Shown one piece after another: positions 28,160-36,915 of a stretch of DNA of 64,000 nucleotides. The stretch lies in NCBI RefSeq assembly GCF_003339525.1, contig NZ_CP031124.1, positions 2,480,001 to 2,544,000 on the forward strand, in the 5' to 3' direction. A program made the position numbers and the translations under genes. The notes under the pieces were generated by a model. That model was not told where the DNA came from and searched no databases. It saw nothing but the letters and a program-made list of their open reading frames with translations. Each line of letters starts with the position of its first letter. Positions within the stretch are counted from its first letter, which is position 1. The stretch is from Ephemeroptericola cinctiostellae (lineage in GTDB: Bacteria > Pseudomonadota > Gammaproteobacteria > Burkholderiales > Burkholderiaceae).

Positions 28160-28473
28160 TGCTCAATGCTTTGGACAAACACGCATATTCGCGTTTGCTA
28201 TGCTCTCCATTCTACCGTTTTAAATAGGTTAATGCACCTGTTTTATAAACATTTATGATGCTCAAAAGACTGATTTTACCCGTACAATACATACAGCTGT
28301 TTCAATCTGGCAAGCCCCCTATTGTTGGTCAATCACCCTCCACAACGCGCCCATTTGGTTTCACGTGCTGCGCCATTGCTCAGGACAGTGATGGTTTGGG
28401 TGGCCGATTACCTGATCAATCTGTTAGACCTGAAAATGTCAGCGTCGCTGTATAGACACACGGAAATCATATT
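28160..28473. other. Upstream region of ppsA and of the six-TM gene, no gene seen
   Basis: This region between divergent genes holds no recognisable protein. A 66-codon open frame at 28255-28455 has no family features and looks like chance. Promoters for both flanking genes must lie here; a TACAAT at 28283-28288 is a weak candidate for the six-TM gene. Confidence 0.5.
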
Positions 28474-29304
28474 ATGAATTTAAAACACCTCATTGCCCCG
28501 TATCGCCCTGCGATTGCGCTGACCTACGGTTTGACTTTTTTTGAAAAAGCCTGCTTGCTCGCGTACCCCGCGCTGACTGGGTTGACGGTCGATGGCATGA
28601 TGTCGCACAGTTACACGGGCTTGATTTTGCTCATTGGTACGTGGTTGGCGCACATGCTGGTGGCGTATTTTCGCCAACGTTACGACACACGAACGTTCAC
28701 CAAAATTTATGCGTTTGTCGCCAACAAAGTCGTGTTGACGCAAAAAGAGCGTGGTGAAGAGTTGAGCGAAATCGCCGCACGGGTCGAGTTGGCACGTGAA
28801 ATTGTTGATTTTTTTGAACACGAATTGCCGTTTGTCGTGCACACCATGTTGTCGATTATCGGCGCATTGGTCATGCTGTATGTTTATGACGTGCAAGCGG
28901 GCTTGATTGCCACCGTCGTGCTTGCACCGTTGCTGATTGGCAATGCGATTTATGCCCGTAAATCCAAACGCCTCAACGGCGGGCTAAACGATCAAGTCGA
29001 GCGCGAAGTGCGCACGCTGCAAAGCGGTTCGCCGTTTGCGATTGACCGACATTTTCGCCTGCTCGGACGCTGGAAAGTCGCGCTGTCGGATGCCGAAAAC
29101 ACCGCGTGGGTGTTTACCGAATTTGCCACATTATTGGCGGTTTTGTTTATTTTGCTCAATTTTTTGGGTGCACACAGCGCGAGCGCAGGGACGATTTTTG
29201 CGATTTTATCGTATGCGTATGACTACTTGGATGGCTTGGATGGCGTGCCGCAATTGATTAATCAAGTGGTGCGTTTGAAGGATATTCAGGAACGCTTGGC
29301 GTGA
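28474..29304 (+). CDS. ABC-transporter-type six-transmembrane protein without ATPase domain
   Basis: The 276-residue protein resembles only the membrane half of a type I ABC exporter: hydrophobic segments at the start (ALTYGLTFFEKACLLAYPAL), around LIGTWLAHMLVAYF, then HTMLSIIGALVMLYVYD, AGLIATVVLAPLLIGNAIYA and two near the C-terminus. The nucleotide-binding domain is absent and the stop codon is clean, with the next gene convergent. No separate ATPase gene is nearby. It faces the Pls-like synthetase and PPTase genes across a palindromic repeat and may serve that system, for example by passing or anchoring product. That role is inference. Confidence 0.75.
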   Translation: MNLKHLIAPYRPAIALTYGLTFFEKACLLAYPALTGLTVDGMMSHSYTGLILLIGTWLAHMLVAYFRQRYDTRTFTKIYAFVANKVVLTQKERGEELSEIAARVELAREIVDFFEHELPFVVHTMLSIIGALVMLYVYDVQAGLIATVVLAPLLIGNAIYARKSKRLNGGLNDQVEREVRTLQSGSPFAIDRHFRLLGRWKVALSDAENTAWVFTEFATLLAVLFILLNFLGAHSASAGTIFAILSYAYDYLDGLDGVPQLINQVVRLKDIQERLA

Positions 29305-29324
29305 TTTATCGTAAATTATCCAAT

Positions 29325-29393
29325 GTAGGGTGGGCACTGCCCACCGCTCTTTGAAAGCCAATTGCATAAAATGGTGGGCAGTGCCCACCCTAC
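29325..29393. repeat. REP-like long inverted repeat between convergent genes
   Basis: Two exact 21-base inverted arms (29325-29345 and 29373-29393) are separated by 27 bases. Each arm contains its own smaller palindrome, GGTGGGCA-C-TGCCCACC. This nested form is typical of repetitive extragenic palindromes and could end transcription from both sides. Only one copy is present in the window, so repetition in the genome is not shown. Confidence 0.75.
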
Positions 29394-29405
29394 AAAAACG
29401 ACGGG

Positions 29406-29927
29406 TTAATCAATAAGAGGGTTGTCAACCACAACCACCGAACCAATAAAGCCCGCGGGCAAGCCCTTCACTGCCCATGAGCGTGATATGGGCGTGGTGC
29501 TGTTTTCTTGAATACCGCGTTTGAGTGCTTTGTTGCTGGCTTCAAATATTGCCCATTGCTGGGCAAACTCAACGGCATTGTTGGGTTTTTGTGGCAAATA
29601 AACCGCCGCAACGTCGTGTAACTCATTGATTGACCAATCGTCAAATGCCGCAAGTTGAACCAAGTCAATGCCAAATTGTGCAGCACCAAGGCTTACGCCG
29701 AGTAAACATAAATGGCCTGCATAACTGATACTCAATTGCAGGTTGGATGCGGTCGGGCCATGTTTGCTCTCTAATACATCACGCCCCAAAATTTGCCGTA
29801 AGGCCGCTCGACCATGCGCCCGCATCTCGTCGCGGTTGGTATTGGGGCAGATTACATAACACAACCATGGCGCAACAGCCGTCGGCTCAAATGCGACCGA
29901 CGGTGGGTATGGATACGCCTCAATCAT
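29406..29927 (-). CDS. 4'-phosphopantetheinyl transferase superfamily protein
   Basis: The 173-residue protein has the Sfp-type core: LSISYAGHLCLLGVSLG, then FGIDLVQL (the Mg-binding Asp of the usual GxD motif, with Val where Glu is common) and WAIFEASNKALKRG, the (W)xxKEAxxKA motif with Phe for Lys. It is shorter than typical Sfp proteins because the N-terminal half is reduced. The enzyme would move phosphopantetheine from CoA to the Ser of a carrier domain. Its start overlaps the end of the Pls-like synthetase gene by 8 bases, so it almost certainly activates that protein. Confidence 0.82.
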   Translation of the reverse strand: MIEAYPYPPSVAFEPTAVAPWLCYVICPNTNRDEMRAHGRAALRQILGRDVLESKHGPTASNLQLSISYAGHLCLLGVSLGAAQFGIDLVQLAAFDDWSINELHDVAAVYLPQKPNNAVEFAQQWAIFEASNKALKRGIQENSTTPISRSWAVKGLPAGFIGSVVVVDNPLID

Positions 29928-32900
29928 TGTGCGCTGGCGTGCCGACCCAGCGGGTTTGCGCGGGCAGTTGTTCGCCTTTTAAAATCAATGACAACACGCC
30001 GATGTGTACGCCGTCACCTATGACGGTGTCGTACAAAATGGTGCTGCGCGGTAATACGGTGACGTGATTGCCAATATCCACTCGGCCAATTTTCATGATG
30101 CGGTCTTCAAACAAGTGGGTTTGCGGGCCGCAACGTGCGTTTAAAATCGAATAATCGCCGATGCTGACGCAATCGTATTCGGTGATGTCGGTGGTGTCCA
30201 TAAACACACCGCGTCCGATTTTGACCCCCATTGCCCTAAAAGCCCAAGGCAACATCGGTGTGCCGCGCAAAAAGTTCATAAAACTCGGTACGGCGATGGA
30301 CTCATACATATTGGTGACCGCTTCAGACAACCAAACAAACATCGTCCACATCGGCACGGCGTGCGGTTTGTAGCGACCAATCAATGCCCATTTGAGCAGC
30401 CAAACAAATACAAACGAGCCGACACCAAACACAATGCCGCACAACGCCAACATCAAGCCAGCGGCAAACCACTGTTCGTCGTCGGTGTAGGGCACGACTT
30501 CAAGCACGGTAAAATAGCCTGTGGTAATCACCAATGACATTGGCAACACAATCCGCAATGCTTCAATCAGCCCACGCGCCATGCGTCGTGCAATCGTCGG
30601 GCGGAAAGTTAAAGTGTCATCAAACTCAATCGCTTTTTCACGCATGGGTAAAATCATCGGCGGCAGGCCAATCCAGGTTTGTCCTTGTGCCAATTGCGCG
30701 TTGGGTGGGCAACGGGTTTGTACGCCGATTAAGACATCATCGGGCACGATGCGCCCGTCGGGCACGTATGCGCCATTACCGATGAAACTGCGGTTGCCAA
30801 TCATGGTCGGGCGCAACGTCAGCCAGCCGCCCTCGATGTGCTCGTCGCCGAGCATCACGCCGTCGGCAATAAACGAATCATCACCCAGCGTCAACATGTC
30901 GGGCACGATGCCCATCGCGGTGGAAATCTCAGCATCTCGACCAATCCGCGCACCGAGCAAACGAAACCACGAAGCCGAGTAAACCGTGGCGTATAAGCCG
31001 TGCAGCACGTTGAGACTGGCTTCTTGAATCTGATTGGTCAACCATTTGCGATAATATAAATTGCTGTGCACAGGATGCGTGTCTGCAACCATACGCTTGG
31101 GCATCAGAATGCGGCGCAACAGCGCGGCGATCAACATCATGACCACAATCAAAACCAAACTGGCGGGCAGACCGAGTAAAAAATACTTCAACATCGCGCT
31201 GATTAAAAAATGATAATCGCCATTGGTCAAATGAAACCAGTTTTCATCGGCATAATCAATCAAAATAAAACTCGGAAACACGGGGATAAAAAACAACGCC
31301 GCAATCAAACACGCCCCGACAAAATAATACAGCGGCTCCAAACGCAAGCGCAGGCTGGATACCGCAGGGCGCGGCGCATGGTGGTGTTTCGGGCGTTCGC
31401 CCACATGCTCGGCGGGACTGCCGCTCCACAGCTGATTGGCGGGGATGATTTTGCCTGTATTGAGCGCGGACAACCCTTCCAAATAACCATCATCTTCAAT
31501 CACGGTATCGCTTTGCAACACGCCATACGAGCCAACAAACGCCCGCGCACCGATGCGCACTTCGCCGAGGATTAAATTTTCGCCTTCGATGTGCGCATTT
31601 TCGATGTTCACGCCATTGCCGATGTCAGCATATGCGCCGATGCTGCACAAATGCGGCACGCGCACAGTGACTGAGCCAATCATCACATCACGCCCGATGG
31701 TCGCGCCGAGTGCGCGCAAAAATAGATTGTACAAAGATGATGAGGCGAGCAAATACATGGCAGGCACTTCGCTCAATCGCTCAAACAACCACCAGCGATA
31801 ATACGTCGTGCCCCACAGTCGATAACTGCCCGCTTTAACCCGATGAAACACAACGCGCTTGCTCACAATCACCAACAAAAACGTCACGATGTGGGTCAAT
31901 AAAAACACGCCCAACGAAGCGAGTACGGCAAAAGTCAAACTGTCGTCTTCGTCGCCCGTCAAATAATGATAGGTAAAAAATGGCATCAACCACTGCGCCA
32001 TGCGCAGGCAAATCAACGGTGGCAAGGTCAATGCCTGCGCCACGCCACACATGACACGGCGACGCAAAGTACTCGCGCTCGGCGGTACGAGCGGCTCGGC
32101 GACGGTTTGAATTTGTGCGGCTTGCACGCTCAATGCTTGCGCAATCGCCGCCACGGTGCGTTGCTGATAAATCACCTGCACGCTTAAATTTTCTAAACCC
32201 ACGGTGTGGCGCAAGTTCGACACCACTCGCGCCGCCAACAAACTGTGGCCGCCCAAATCGCAGAAAAAATCAGATTGAAATTGAATTACTTGATTCGGAA
32301 ATGCTTGCTTGAGCGCATCAAACAACGCAATTTCTACTGCTGAATGTGGCGTATCAGAATCTTGTGCATTACTGGGCAAGGTTTCAATCACATGCAAGGC
32401 TTTGCGGTCAATTTTGCCCGACAACAAGCGCGGCATCTCGTCAAGTGCGATGATTTGCGCGGGAATCATATATGCGGGCATTTGTTTTTGCAACGCACCG
32501 CGCACGGTTGGCGTGTCCAAACTAGCCGTTGCATCCATCACCACAAAAGCAATGAGCTGGTCCACACCCGTGTCATTTTTGACAATCACTGCCGCCGTAC
32601 CGATGTCGGACTGCTCGCACAGCGCGGCCTCGATTTCGCCCAACTCGACCCGAAAACCACGGATTTTGACTTGGTCGTCGGAGCGTCCCAAACAGTGGAT
32701 TTGGCCGTGCTCATCAATCCGTGCCAAATCGCCCGTGCGGTACAAACGGCTTTCTAATTCATTTTGCGCATACGGATTGGGCACAAATTTTTCAGCGGTT
32801 AAATCATCTCGCCCCAAATAGCCTATCGCCACGCCAACGCCCGTGATGCACAATTCGCCCACTTCGCCGACGGGCAGCATGTCTAACGCTTCGCTCACCA

Positions 32901-33891
32901 CCAACAAACCATAATTGGGCAAAGGTTCGCCAATCGTCACAGGCTGGCCACGCTTTAACTCGGCCAAACTCGCTGACACCGTCGCCTCGGTCGGGCCGTA
33001 CGTGTTGAACAATTGCCGATACGGTGTCGCCCAACGCTCGACCACCGAGTCTGGGCACATCTCGCCGCCCAAATTAATCAAACGCAAATCCGCCACGTCG
33101 CGCGGCAGCAGCGCGAGCAAAGTCGGCACGGCGTGCAACACGCTGATTTCATTGACCTCCAGCGCGTTGACAATCGCATCGGGGTCACTCACCACGTCTT
33201 TGGGCGCGAGCCACAGTGTCGCGCCGACGAGATAACTGATCCAAATTTCTTCAAACGACATGTCAAATGCCACCGAAAAACCTTGGTACACGCGGTCGCT
33301 CATGTGAATATTGAGCACGCTGTTTTCGCTGCGCAAAAAGTGGCAAATGCTGCCTTGGTTGATCATGATGCCCTTGGGCTTGCCCGTCGAGCCAGAGGTG
33401 TAAATCACGTAAGCAGGGTCAGACGGCGCGGCGCGTTGCGATTTTAAATCGCCAACAATCGGCATCGACAAAGCATCCGCCGTCCAAACCGCTTGCGTCA
33501 AATGGCTTAACTGAGTGAGCCATTCATCAGCGGTGATTAAACCGACGGCACTCGCATCTTCCAAACACACCGCAATTCGCTCGACTGGCACATCGGCATC
33601 AAACGGCAGCCACGCCGCGCCTGCCTTGGCAATGCCCGCCTGCATGACAAGCAAGTCCATCCCGCGCGGCAACCACAAACCAATCATGTCGCCAACTTTA
33701 ACCCCGCGCTCAATCAAATGATGCGCGACCACATCAGCGCGGCGGTTGAGTTCAAAATAGGTCATGTCGCTGTCGTCATGCCCGTCAATCAGCGCGATTT
33801 GCTCGGGCAACGTGTGCGCAGTGTGTTGCAATAAATCGGCCAAAACCTCGTGGCGCAATAAGTCAGGGCGTGAATCGCCTCGTAAAATCAT
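29920..33891 (-). CDS. Pls-like membrane NRPS (putative poly-amino-acid synthetase)
   Basis: The 1323-residue protein begins with an adenylation domain (YVIYTSGSTGKPKG, FDMSFEEIW, NTYGPTEATV, YRTGDL, GRSDDQVKIRGFRVELGEIE, LSGKIDRKAL), then a carrier domain with the pantetheine Ser in CDLGGHSLLAARV. The second half has six membrane segments in three pairs, each pair followed by a hexapeptide-repeat (left-handed beta-helix) domain, e.g. IGRDVMIGSVTVRVPHLCSIG and MGVKIGRGVFMDTTDIT. There is no classical condensation or thioesterase domain. This is the layout and size of epsilon-poly-L-lysine synthetase (Pls) and of the NRPS terminal-domain family. Read by eye, the substrate pocket starts Asp-Met-Glu, which would suit a basic amino acid. 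ATG 33891 follows AAGG by 6 bases. The PPTase gene overlaps its end. Confidence 0.88.
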   Translation of the reverse strand: MILRGDSRPDLLRHEVLADLLQHTAHTLPEQIALIDGHDDSDMTYFELNRRADVVAHHLIERGVKVGDMIGLWLPRGMDLLVMQAGIAKAGAAWLPFDADVPVERIAVCLEDASAVGLITADEWLTQLSHLTQAVWTADALSMPIVGDLKSQRAAPSDPAYVIYTSGSTGKPKGIMINQGSICHFLRSENSVLNIHMSDRVYQGFSVAFDMSFEEIWISYLVGATLWLAPKDVVSDPDAIVNALEVNEISVLHAVPTLLALLPRDVADLRLINLGGEMCPDSVVERWATPYRQLFNTYGPTEATVSASLAELKRGQPVTIGEPLPNYGLLVVSEALDMLPVGEVGELCITGVGVAIGYLGRDDLTAEKFVPNPYAQNELESRLYRTGDLARIDEHGQIHCLGRSDDQVKIRGFRVELGEIEAALCEQSDIGTAAVIVKNDTGVDQLIAFVVMDATASLDTPTVRGALQKQMPAYMIPAQIIALDEMPRLLSGKIDRKALHVIETLPSNAQDSDTPHSAVEIALFDALKQAFPNQVIQFQSDFFCDLGGHSLLAARVVSNLRHTVGLENLSVQVIYQQRTVAAIAQALSVQAAQIQTVAEPLVPPSASTLRRRVMCGVAQALTLPPLICLRMAQWLMPFFTYHYLTGDEDDSLTFAVLASLGVFLLTHIVTFLLVIVSKRVVFHRVKAGSYRLWGTTYYRWWLFERLSEVPAMYLLASSSLYNLFLRALGATIGRDVMIGSVTVRVPHLCSIGAYADIGNGVNIENAHIEGENLILGEVRIGARAFVGSYGVLQSDTVIEDDGYLEGLSALNTGKIIPANQLWSGSPAEHVGERPKHHHAPRPAVSSLRLRLEPLYYFVGACLIAALFFIPVFPSFILIDYADENWFHLTNGDYHFLISAMLKYFLLGLPASLVLIVVMMLIAALLRRILMPKRMVADTHPVHSNLYYRKWLTNQIQEASLNVLHGLYATVYSASWFRLLGARIGRDAEISTAMGIVPDMLTLGDDSFIADGVMLGDEHIEGGWLTLRPTMIGNRSFIGNGAYVPDGRIVPDDVLIGVQTRCPPNAQLAQGQTWIGLPPMILPMREKAIEFDDTLTFRPTIARRMARGLIEALRIVLPMSLVITTGYFTVLEVVPYTDDEQWFAAGLMLALCGIVFGVGSFVFVWLLKWALIGRYKPHAVPMWTMFVWLSEAVTNMYESIAVPSFMNFLRGTPMLPWAFRAMGVKIGRGVFMDTTDITEYDCVSIGDYSILNARCGPQTHLFEDRIMKIGRVDIGNHVTVLPRSTILYDTVIGDGVHIGVLSLILKGEQLPAQTRWVGTPAHND

Positions 33892-34213
33892 GGTCAACCT
33901 TGGGTGAAGTTATTCTGTAGGCTGAATTTTATCGATTTTGATGGGTAATTATTGTTACGGTTTGTACGATTGCCGTGCCCACACAACGCACAAAAAGCAC
34001 GTCGATGGGGCTGAAAGCTTTTGGAATCCAGTCAAGGGTGTGCCGCAAAAACACAGCGGCACCAACCAAGCCTTCCCTTGTGTTTGTAAAGACATGGGTT
34101 CAGATTTAGCTGTGGCTGTCCAAAAAATCAGTTTAAAATGCTTAAATATGGGTCTTGGAATGCAACAGAACTTACGACACCCCTTTATTTTTAGTCTTTT
34201 TGAAAGCAAATAC
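33892..34213. other. Region between the divergent Pls-like gene and ppsR
   Basis: No gene is recognised. An open frame in phase with ppsR runs through the region from 33938 but lacks family similarity. TAAAAT at 34134-34139 may be a -10 box for ppsR; no good -35 box was found. Confidence 0.5.
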
Positions 34214-35032
34214 ATGAGTAATATCCTTCGTAATGTCATCATCGTGTCCGATGGCACAGGCATCACCGCTGAAAACTTTGCCCATTCGCTGCTCGCGCAA
34301 TTTGAAATCAACATCAAAGACCACCGCATTCCTTTCATTGATTCTGTTGATAAAGCCCATCAAGCGGTTCAAAAAATCAAGGACATTGCCGCCCATTCCA
34401 TCGCCCGCCCCATGGTGTTCACCACGCTGGTCAATTCTGAAATCAATGCCGTACTCCATGCGTGCGAACAAGCCTATTTCATCGACTTATTCACCACATT
34501 TGTCGCGCCGTTGGAGCAAGAATTGGGGCTGAAATCAAACCACAGCATCAACCGCTTGCACCACAATGCAGACTCCACCGCTTACCGTGACCGCATCGAA
34601 GCGATTAATTTTGCTTTGGCGCATGATGACGGCCAAACATACAAAAACCTCAAAGAGGCCGACGTTATTTTGGTAGGCGTGTCGCGCAGCGGTAAAACCC
34701 CGACCAGCTTGTATTTGGCCATGCAATACGGCATCAAAGCCGCCAACTGCCCATTGATTCCAGAGGATTTTGAACGCCGCGCTTTGCCTTCGAATTTAGT
34801 CGAACACCGCAGTAAATTGTTTGGCTTGTCGATCGATGCGCAACGGCTATCCGAAATTCGCAACGAACGCCGTCCGGGCAGCAAATACGCTTCGATTGAA
34901 AATTGCCGTTATGAGGTCAACGAGGTCGAACAAATGATGAAACGCAATGGCATTCCTTCATCGTCATCGACCCACAAATCCATTGAAGAAATTGCCACAA
35001 CAATTTTGCAAGAAATCAAAATTGACCGCTAA
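34214..35032 (+). CDS. ppsR: PEP synthase regulatory kinase/pyrophosphorylase
   Basis: PpsR (DUF299) inactivates PEP synthase by ADP-dependent phosphorylation of a Thr next to the catalytic His, and reactivates it by phosphate-dependent removal. The 272-residue protein begins MSNILRNVIIVSDGTGITAE, the family start, and carries the P-loop-like GVSRSGKTPTSLYLA. The C-terminal part has the usual NERRPGSKYASIENC. The open frame extends upstream to 33938, but only from ATG 34214 does it match the family. Its target PpsA is encoded 6 kb away, separated by the Pls-like block. Confidence 0.93.
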   Translation: MSNILRNVIIVSDGTGITAENFAHSLLAQFEINIKDHRIPFIDSVDKAHQAVQKIKDIAAHSIARPMVFTTLVNSEINAVLHACEQAYFIDLFTTFVAPLEQELGLKSNHSINRLHHNADSTAYRDRIEAINFALAHDDGQTYKNLKEADVILVGVSRSGKTPTSLYLAMQYGIKAANCPLIPEDFERRALPSNLVEHRSKLFGLSIDAQRLSEIRNERRPGSKYASIENCRYEVNEVEQMMKRNGIPSSSSTHKSIEEIATTILQEIKIDR

Positions 35033-35038
35033 AAAAGC

Positions 35039-35194
35039 ATGCGAAAAGTAAAAGTACATTTCCCATACCCACATCAAGACAATCAAACCGTTGCAAGCCT
35101 GTTTTTAGATGTGTTAGCGATTGAATTGGCACTTCAAAAAGGGCAATCTGATTTCGATTCTTTCTGGCTCAGGCATTTTCAGGCATCTATTTGA
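35039..35194 (+). CDS. Possible 51-residue ORF after ppsR
   Basis: An ATG 7 bases after the ppsR stop opens a 51-codon frame (MRKVKVHFPYPHQDN... ending in HFQASI). No RBS or family similarity was found. It may be noise; the codon pattern is not clearly coding. Nothing else is seen in the 214-base gap between ppsR and hemL. Confidence 0.2.
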   Translation: MRKVKVHFPYPHQDNQTVASLFLDVLAIELALQKGQSDFDSFWLRHFQASI

Positions 35195-35246
35195 TGCTGA
35201 CCCAATTTACATTACCCACCCATTCATATTAAATTAAGACAACACC

Positions 35247-36536
35247 ATGAACCAAAATGATATTTTATTTGACCGCGCTTGTAAAACCTCACCGGGCGGC
35301 GTCAACTCACCCGTTCGCGCATTCCGTTCTGTGGGCGGCACGCCGCGCTTCATTAAACGCGCCAAAGACGCTTATTTTTGGGATGAAAACGACCAGCGTT
35401 ACATCGACTACATCGGCTCTTGGGGCCCGATCATCGTCGGTCACGCCCACCCCGTCGTGGTGAAAGCGGTACAAGATGCCGCCGCCAATGGCCTCGGTTT
35501 CGGCACGCCGACCCGCGCAGAAGTGGACATGGCCGAATTGCTGTGCGACATGCTGCCCGGTTTAGAACAAGTGCGTTTGGTGTCCAGTGGCACTGAAGCG
35601 ACCATGAGCGCGATTCGTTTGGCACGCGGTTTCACTGGGCGCGACTTATTGGTTAAATTTGAGGGCTGCTATCACGGGCATTCGGACAGTTTGTTGGTCA
35701 AAGCAGGCTCAGGTTTACTGACTTTGGGCAATCCAAGTTCATCGGGCGTGCCTGTTGCCGTGTCCAAAGACACTTTGGTTTTGCCATACAACGATGTGGA
35801 CGCGCTCGAAACGCTGTTCAAAGAAAAAGGCAATGAACTCGCGGCCATCATCCTTGAGCCGATCGCAGGCAATATGAATTTTGTCCGCGCCACACCTGAA
35901 TTCATGCAGGCTTTGCGTGATTTATGCACGCAATACGGCGCGGTGCTTATCATTGACGAGGTGATGACGGGTTTCCGCGTCGGGCCCCAGTGTGCACAAG
36001 GCGTTTACGGCGTGACAGCGGACATCACCACCCTCGGTAAAGTCATCGGTGGCGGCATGCCGGTGGCAGCTTTCGGCGGGCGAGCCGACATCATGGCGCA
36101 CATGGCGCCACTCGGCGGCGTGTATCAAGCGGGCACCTTATCGGGCAATCCCGTGGCGGTGGCGGCGGGCATGGCGACGCTGAACATCGTTCGCCAAGAT
36201 GGTTTTTATGAGAACTTGCGTGCAAAAACAGCGACCATGCTGGCGGGCTTCACCGCAGCGGCACAAGCCGCAGGCGTGCCTTTTTCAACAGAAATGGAAG
36301 GCGGCATGTTTGGCTTGTTCTTCAGCGAAAGCGCACCGAAAAGCTTTGCAGAAGTGATGGCCTCACGCGTCGATTTATTCCCTGCGTTTTTCCACGCCAT
36401 GCTCGACGAAGGCGTTTACCTCTCACCCAGCGCGTTTGAAGCGGGCTTCATGTCAGCGGCGCACACCGATGATGACATCGCCGCCACCATCGAAGCCGCG
36501 AAGAAAGCATTTGTTAAAATTGCAGATAAGGTTTAA
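35247..36536 (+). CDS. hemL: Glutamate-1-semialdehyde 2,1-aminomutase
   Basis: HemL converts glutamate-1-semialdehyde to 5-aminolevulinate, the C5 route into haem and tetrapyrroles. The 429-residue protein starts with [18 protein letters not shown] and carries [50 protein letters not shown] and the PLP Lys in [18 protein letters not shown], all family signatures. It appears intact. Haem supply would serve the cbb3 oxidase implied by ccoI/ccoS, but that is general physiology and not a shared operon. Confidence 0.96.
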   Translation: MNQNDILFDRACKTSPGGVNSPVRAFRSVGGTPRFIKRAKDAYFWDENDQRYIDYIGSWGPIIVGHAHPVVVKAVQDAAANGLGFGTPTRAEVDMAELLCDMLPGLEQVRLVSSGTEATMSAIRLARGFTGRDLLVKFEGCYHGHSDSLLVKAGSGLLTLGNPSSSGVPVAVSKDTLVLPYNDVDALETLFKEKGNELAAIILEPIAGNMNFVRATPEFMQALRDLCTQYGAVLIIDEVMTGFRVGPQCAQGVYGVTADITTLGKVIGGGMPVAAFGGRADIMAHMAPLGGVYQAGTLSGNPVAVAAGMATLNIVRQDGFYENLRAKTATMLAGFTAAAQAAGVPFSTEMEGGMFGLFFSESAPKSFAEVMASRVDLFPAFFHAMLDEGVYLSPSAFEAGFMSAAHTDDDIAATIEAAKKAFVKIADKV

Positions 36537-36822
36537 CTCGCAACATCAAAATGATTTGAAGGCCTCGCGATCAACAGCAAACAATCATGACCGCGTAGGC
36601 CATCACCATCGTTTCAACTTATGAAGCACATTCATCGCTTGCTCACAAAGCCGATGAATAACAAAGGACAAAAGCCTGCCAGCATGACTAATGACCTCAA
36701 TATCAATTAAACACCATGCCCTCAAAAAAACCTCCTCATCACAAGTACCTGGTAATCTCTCCACAAAGGAGCATCACTCAAAAGTAGGAATTTCTCATAA
36801 ACTTAGACAAGGAGAATTTCTA
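36537..36822. other. Gene-free region after hemL
   Basis: No ORF or clear hairpin was recognised. The AT content rises toward its right end, where an IS3-family fragment begins; AAGGAGAA at 36810-36817 is the RBS of that fragment. Confidence 0.5.
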
Positions 36823-36915
36823 TGAAGACCTCACGATATAACGATAGCCAAATATCATCCATTATACAGACCCCACCAAAAAAATTATCCCACCATGCGC
36901 CCCAAAATAATTAAT
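36823..36915 (+). pseudogene. Remnant of an IS3-family transposase orfA (first ~15 codons)
   Basis: With an excellent RBS, ATG 36823 opens MKTSRYNDSQISSIIQ, which closely resembles the N-terminus of IS3-group OrfA proteins (MKxSRYTDSQIxAIL). The similarity stops after about 15 residues, the remaining short frame ends at 36915 and overlaps the 3' end of the transporter gene. No inverted repeat or orfB was found, so this is a truncated relic. Confidence 0.6.

Noticed and set aside
28255..28455. 66-codon frame in the ppsA upstream region
   Set aside because: No RBS, no recognisable family and low-complexity, odd composition; most likely chance.
31210..33447. Several plus-strand frames of 100-170 codons within the Pls-like gene
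   Set aside because: All are antisense to well-conserved domains and lack RBS and similarity.
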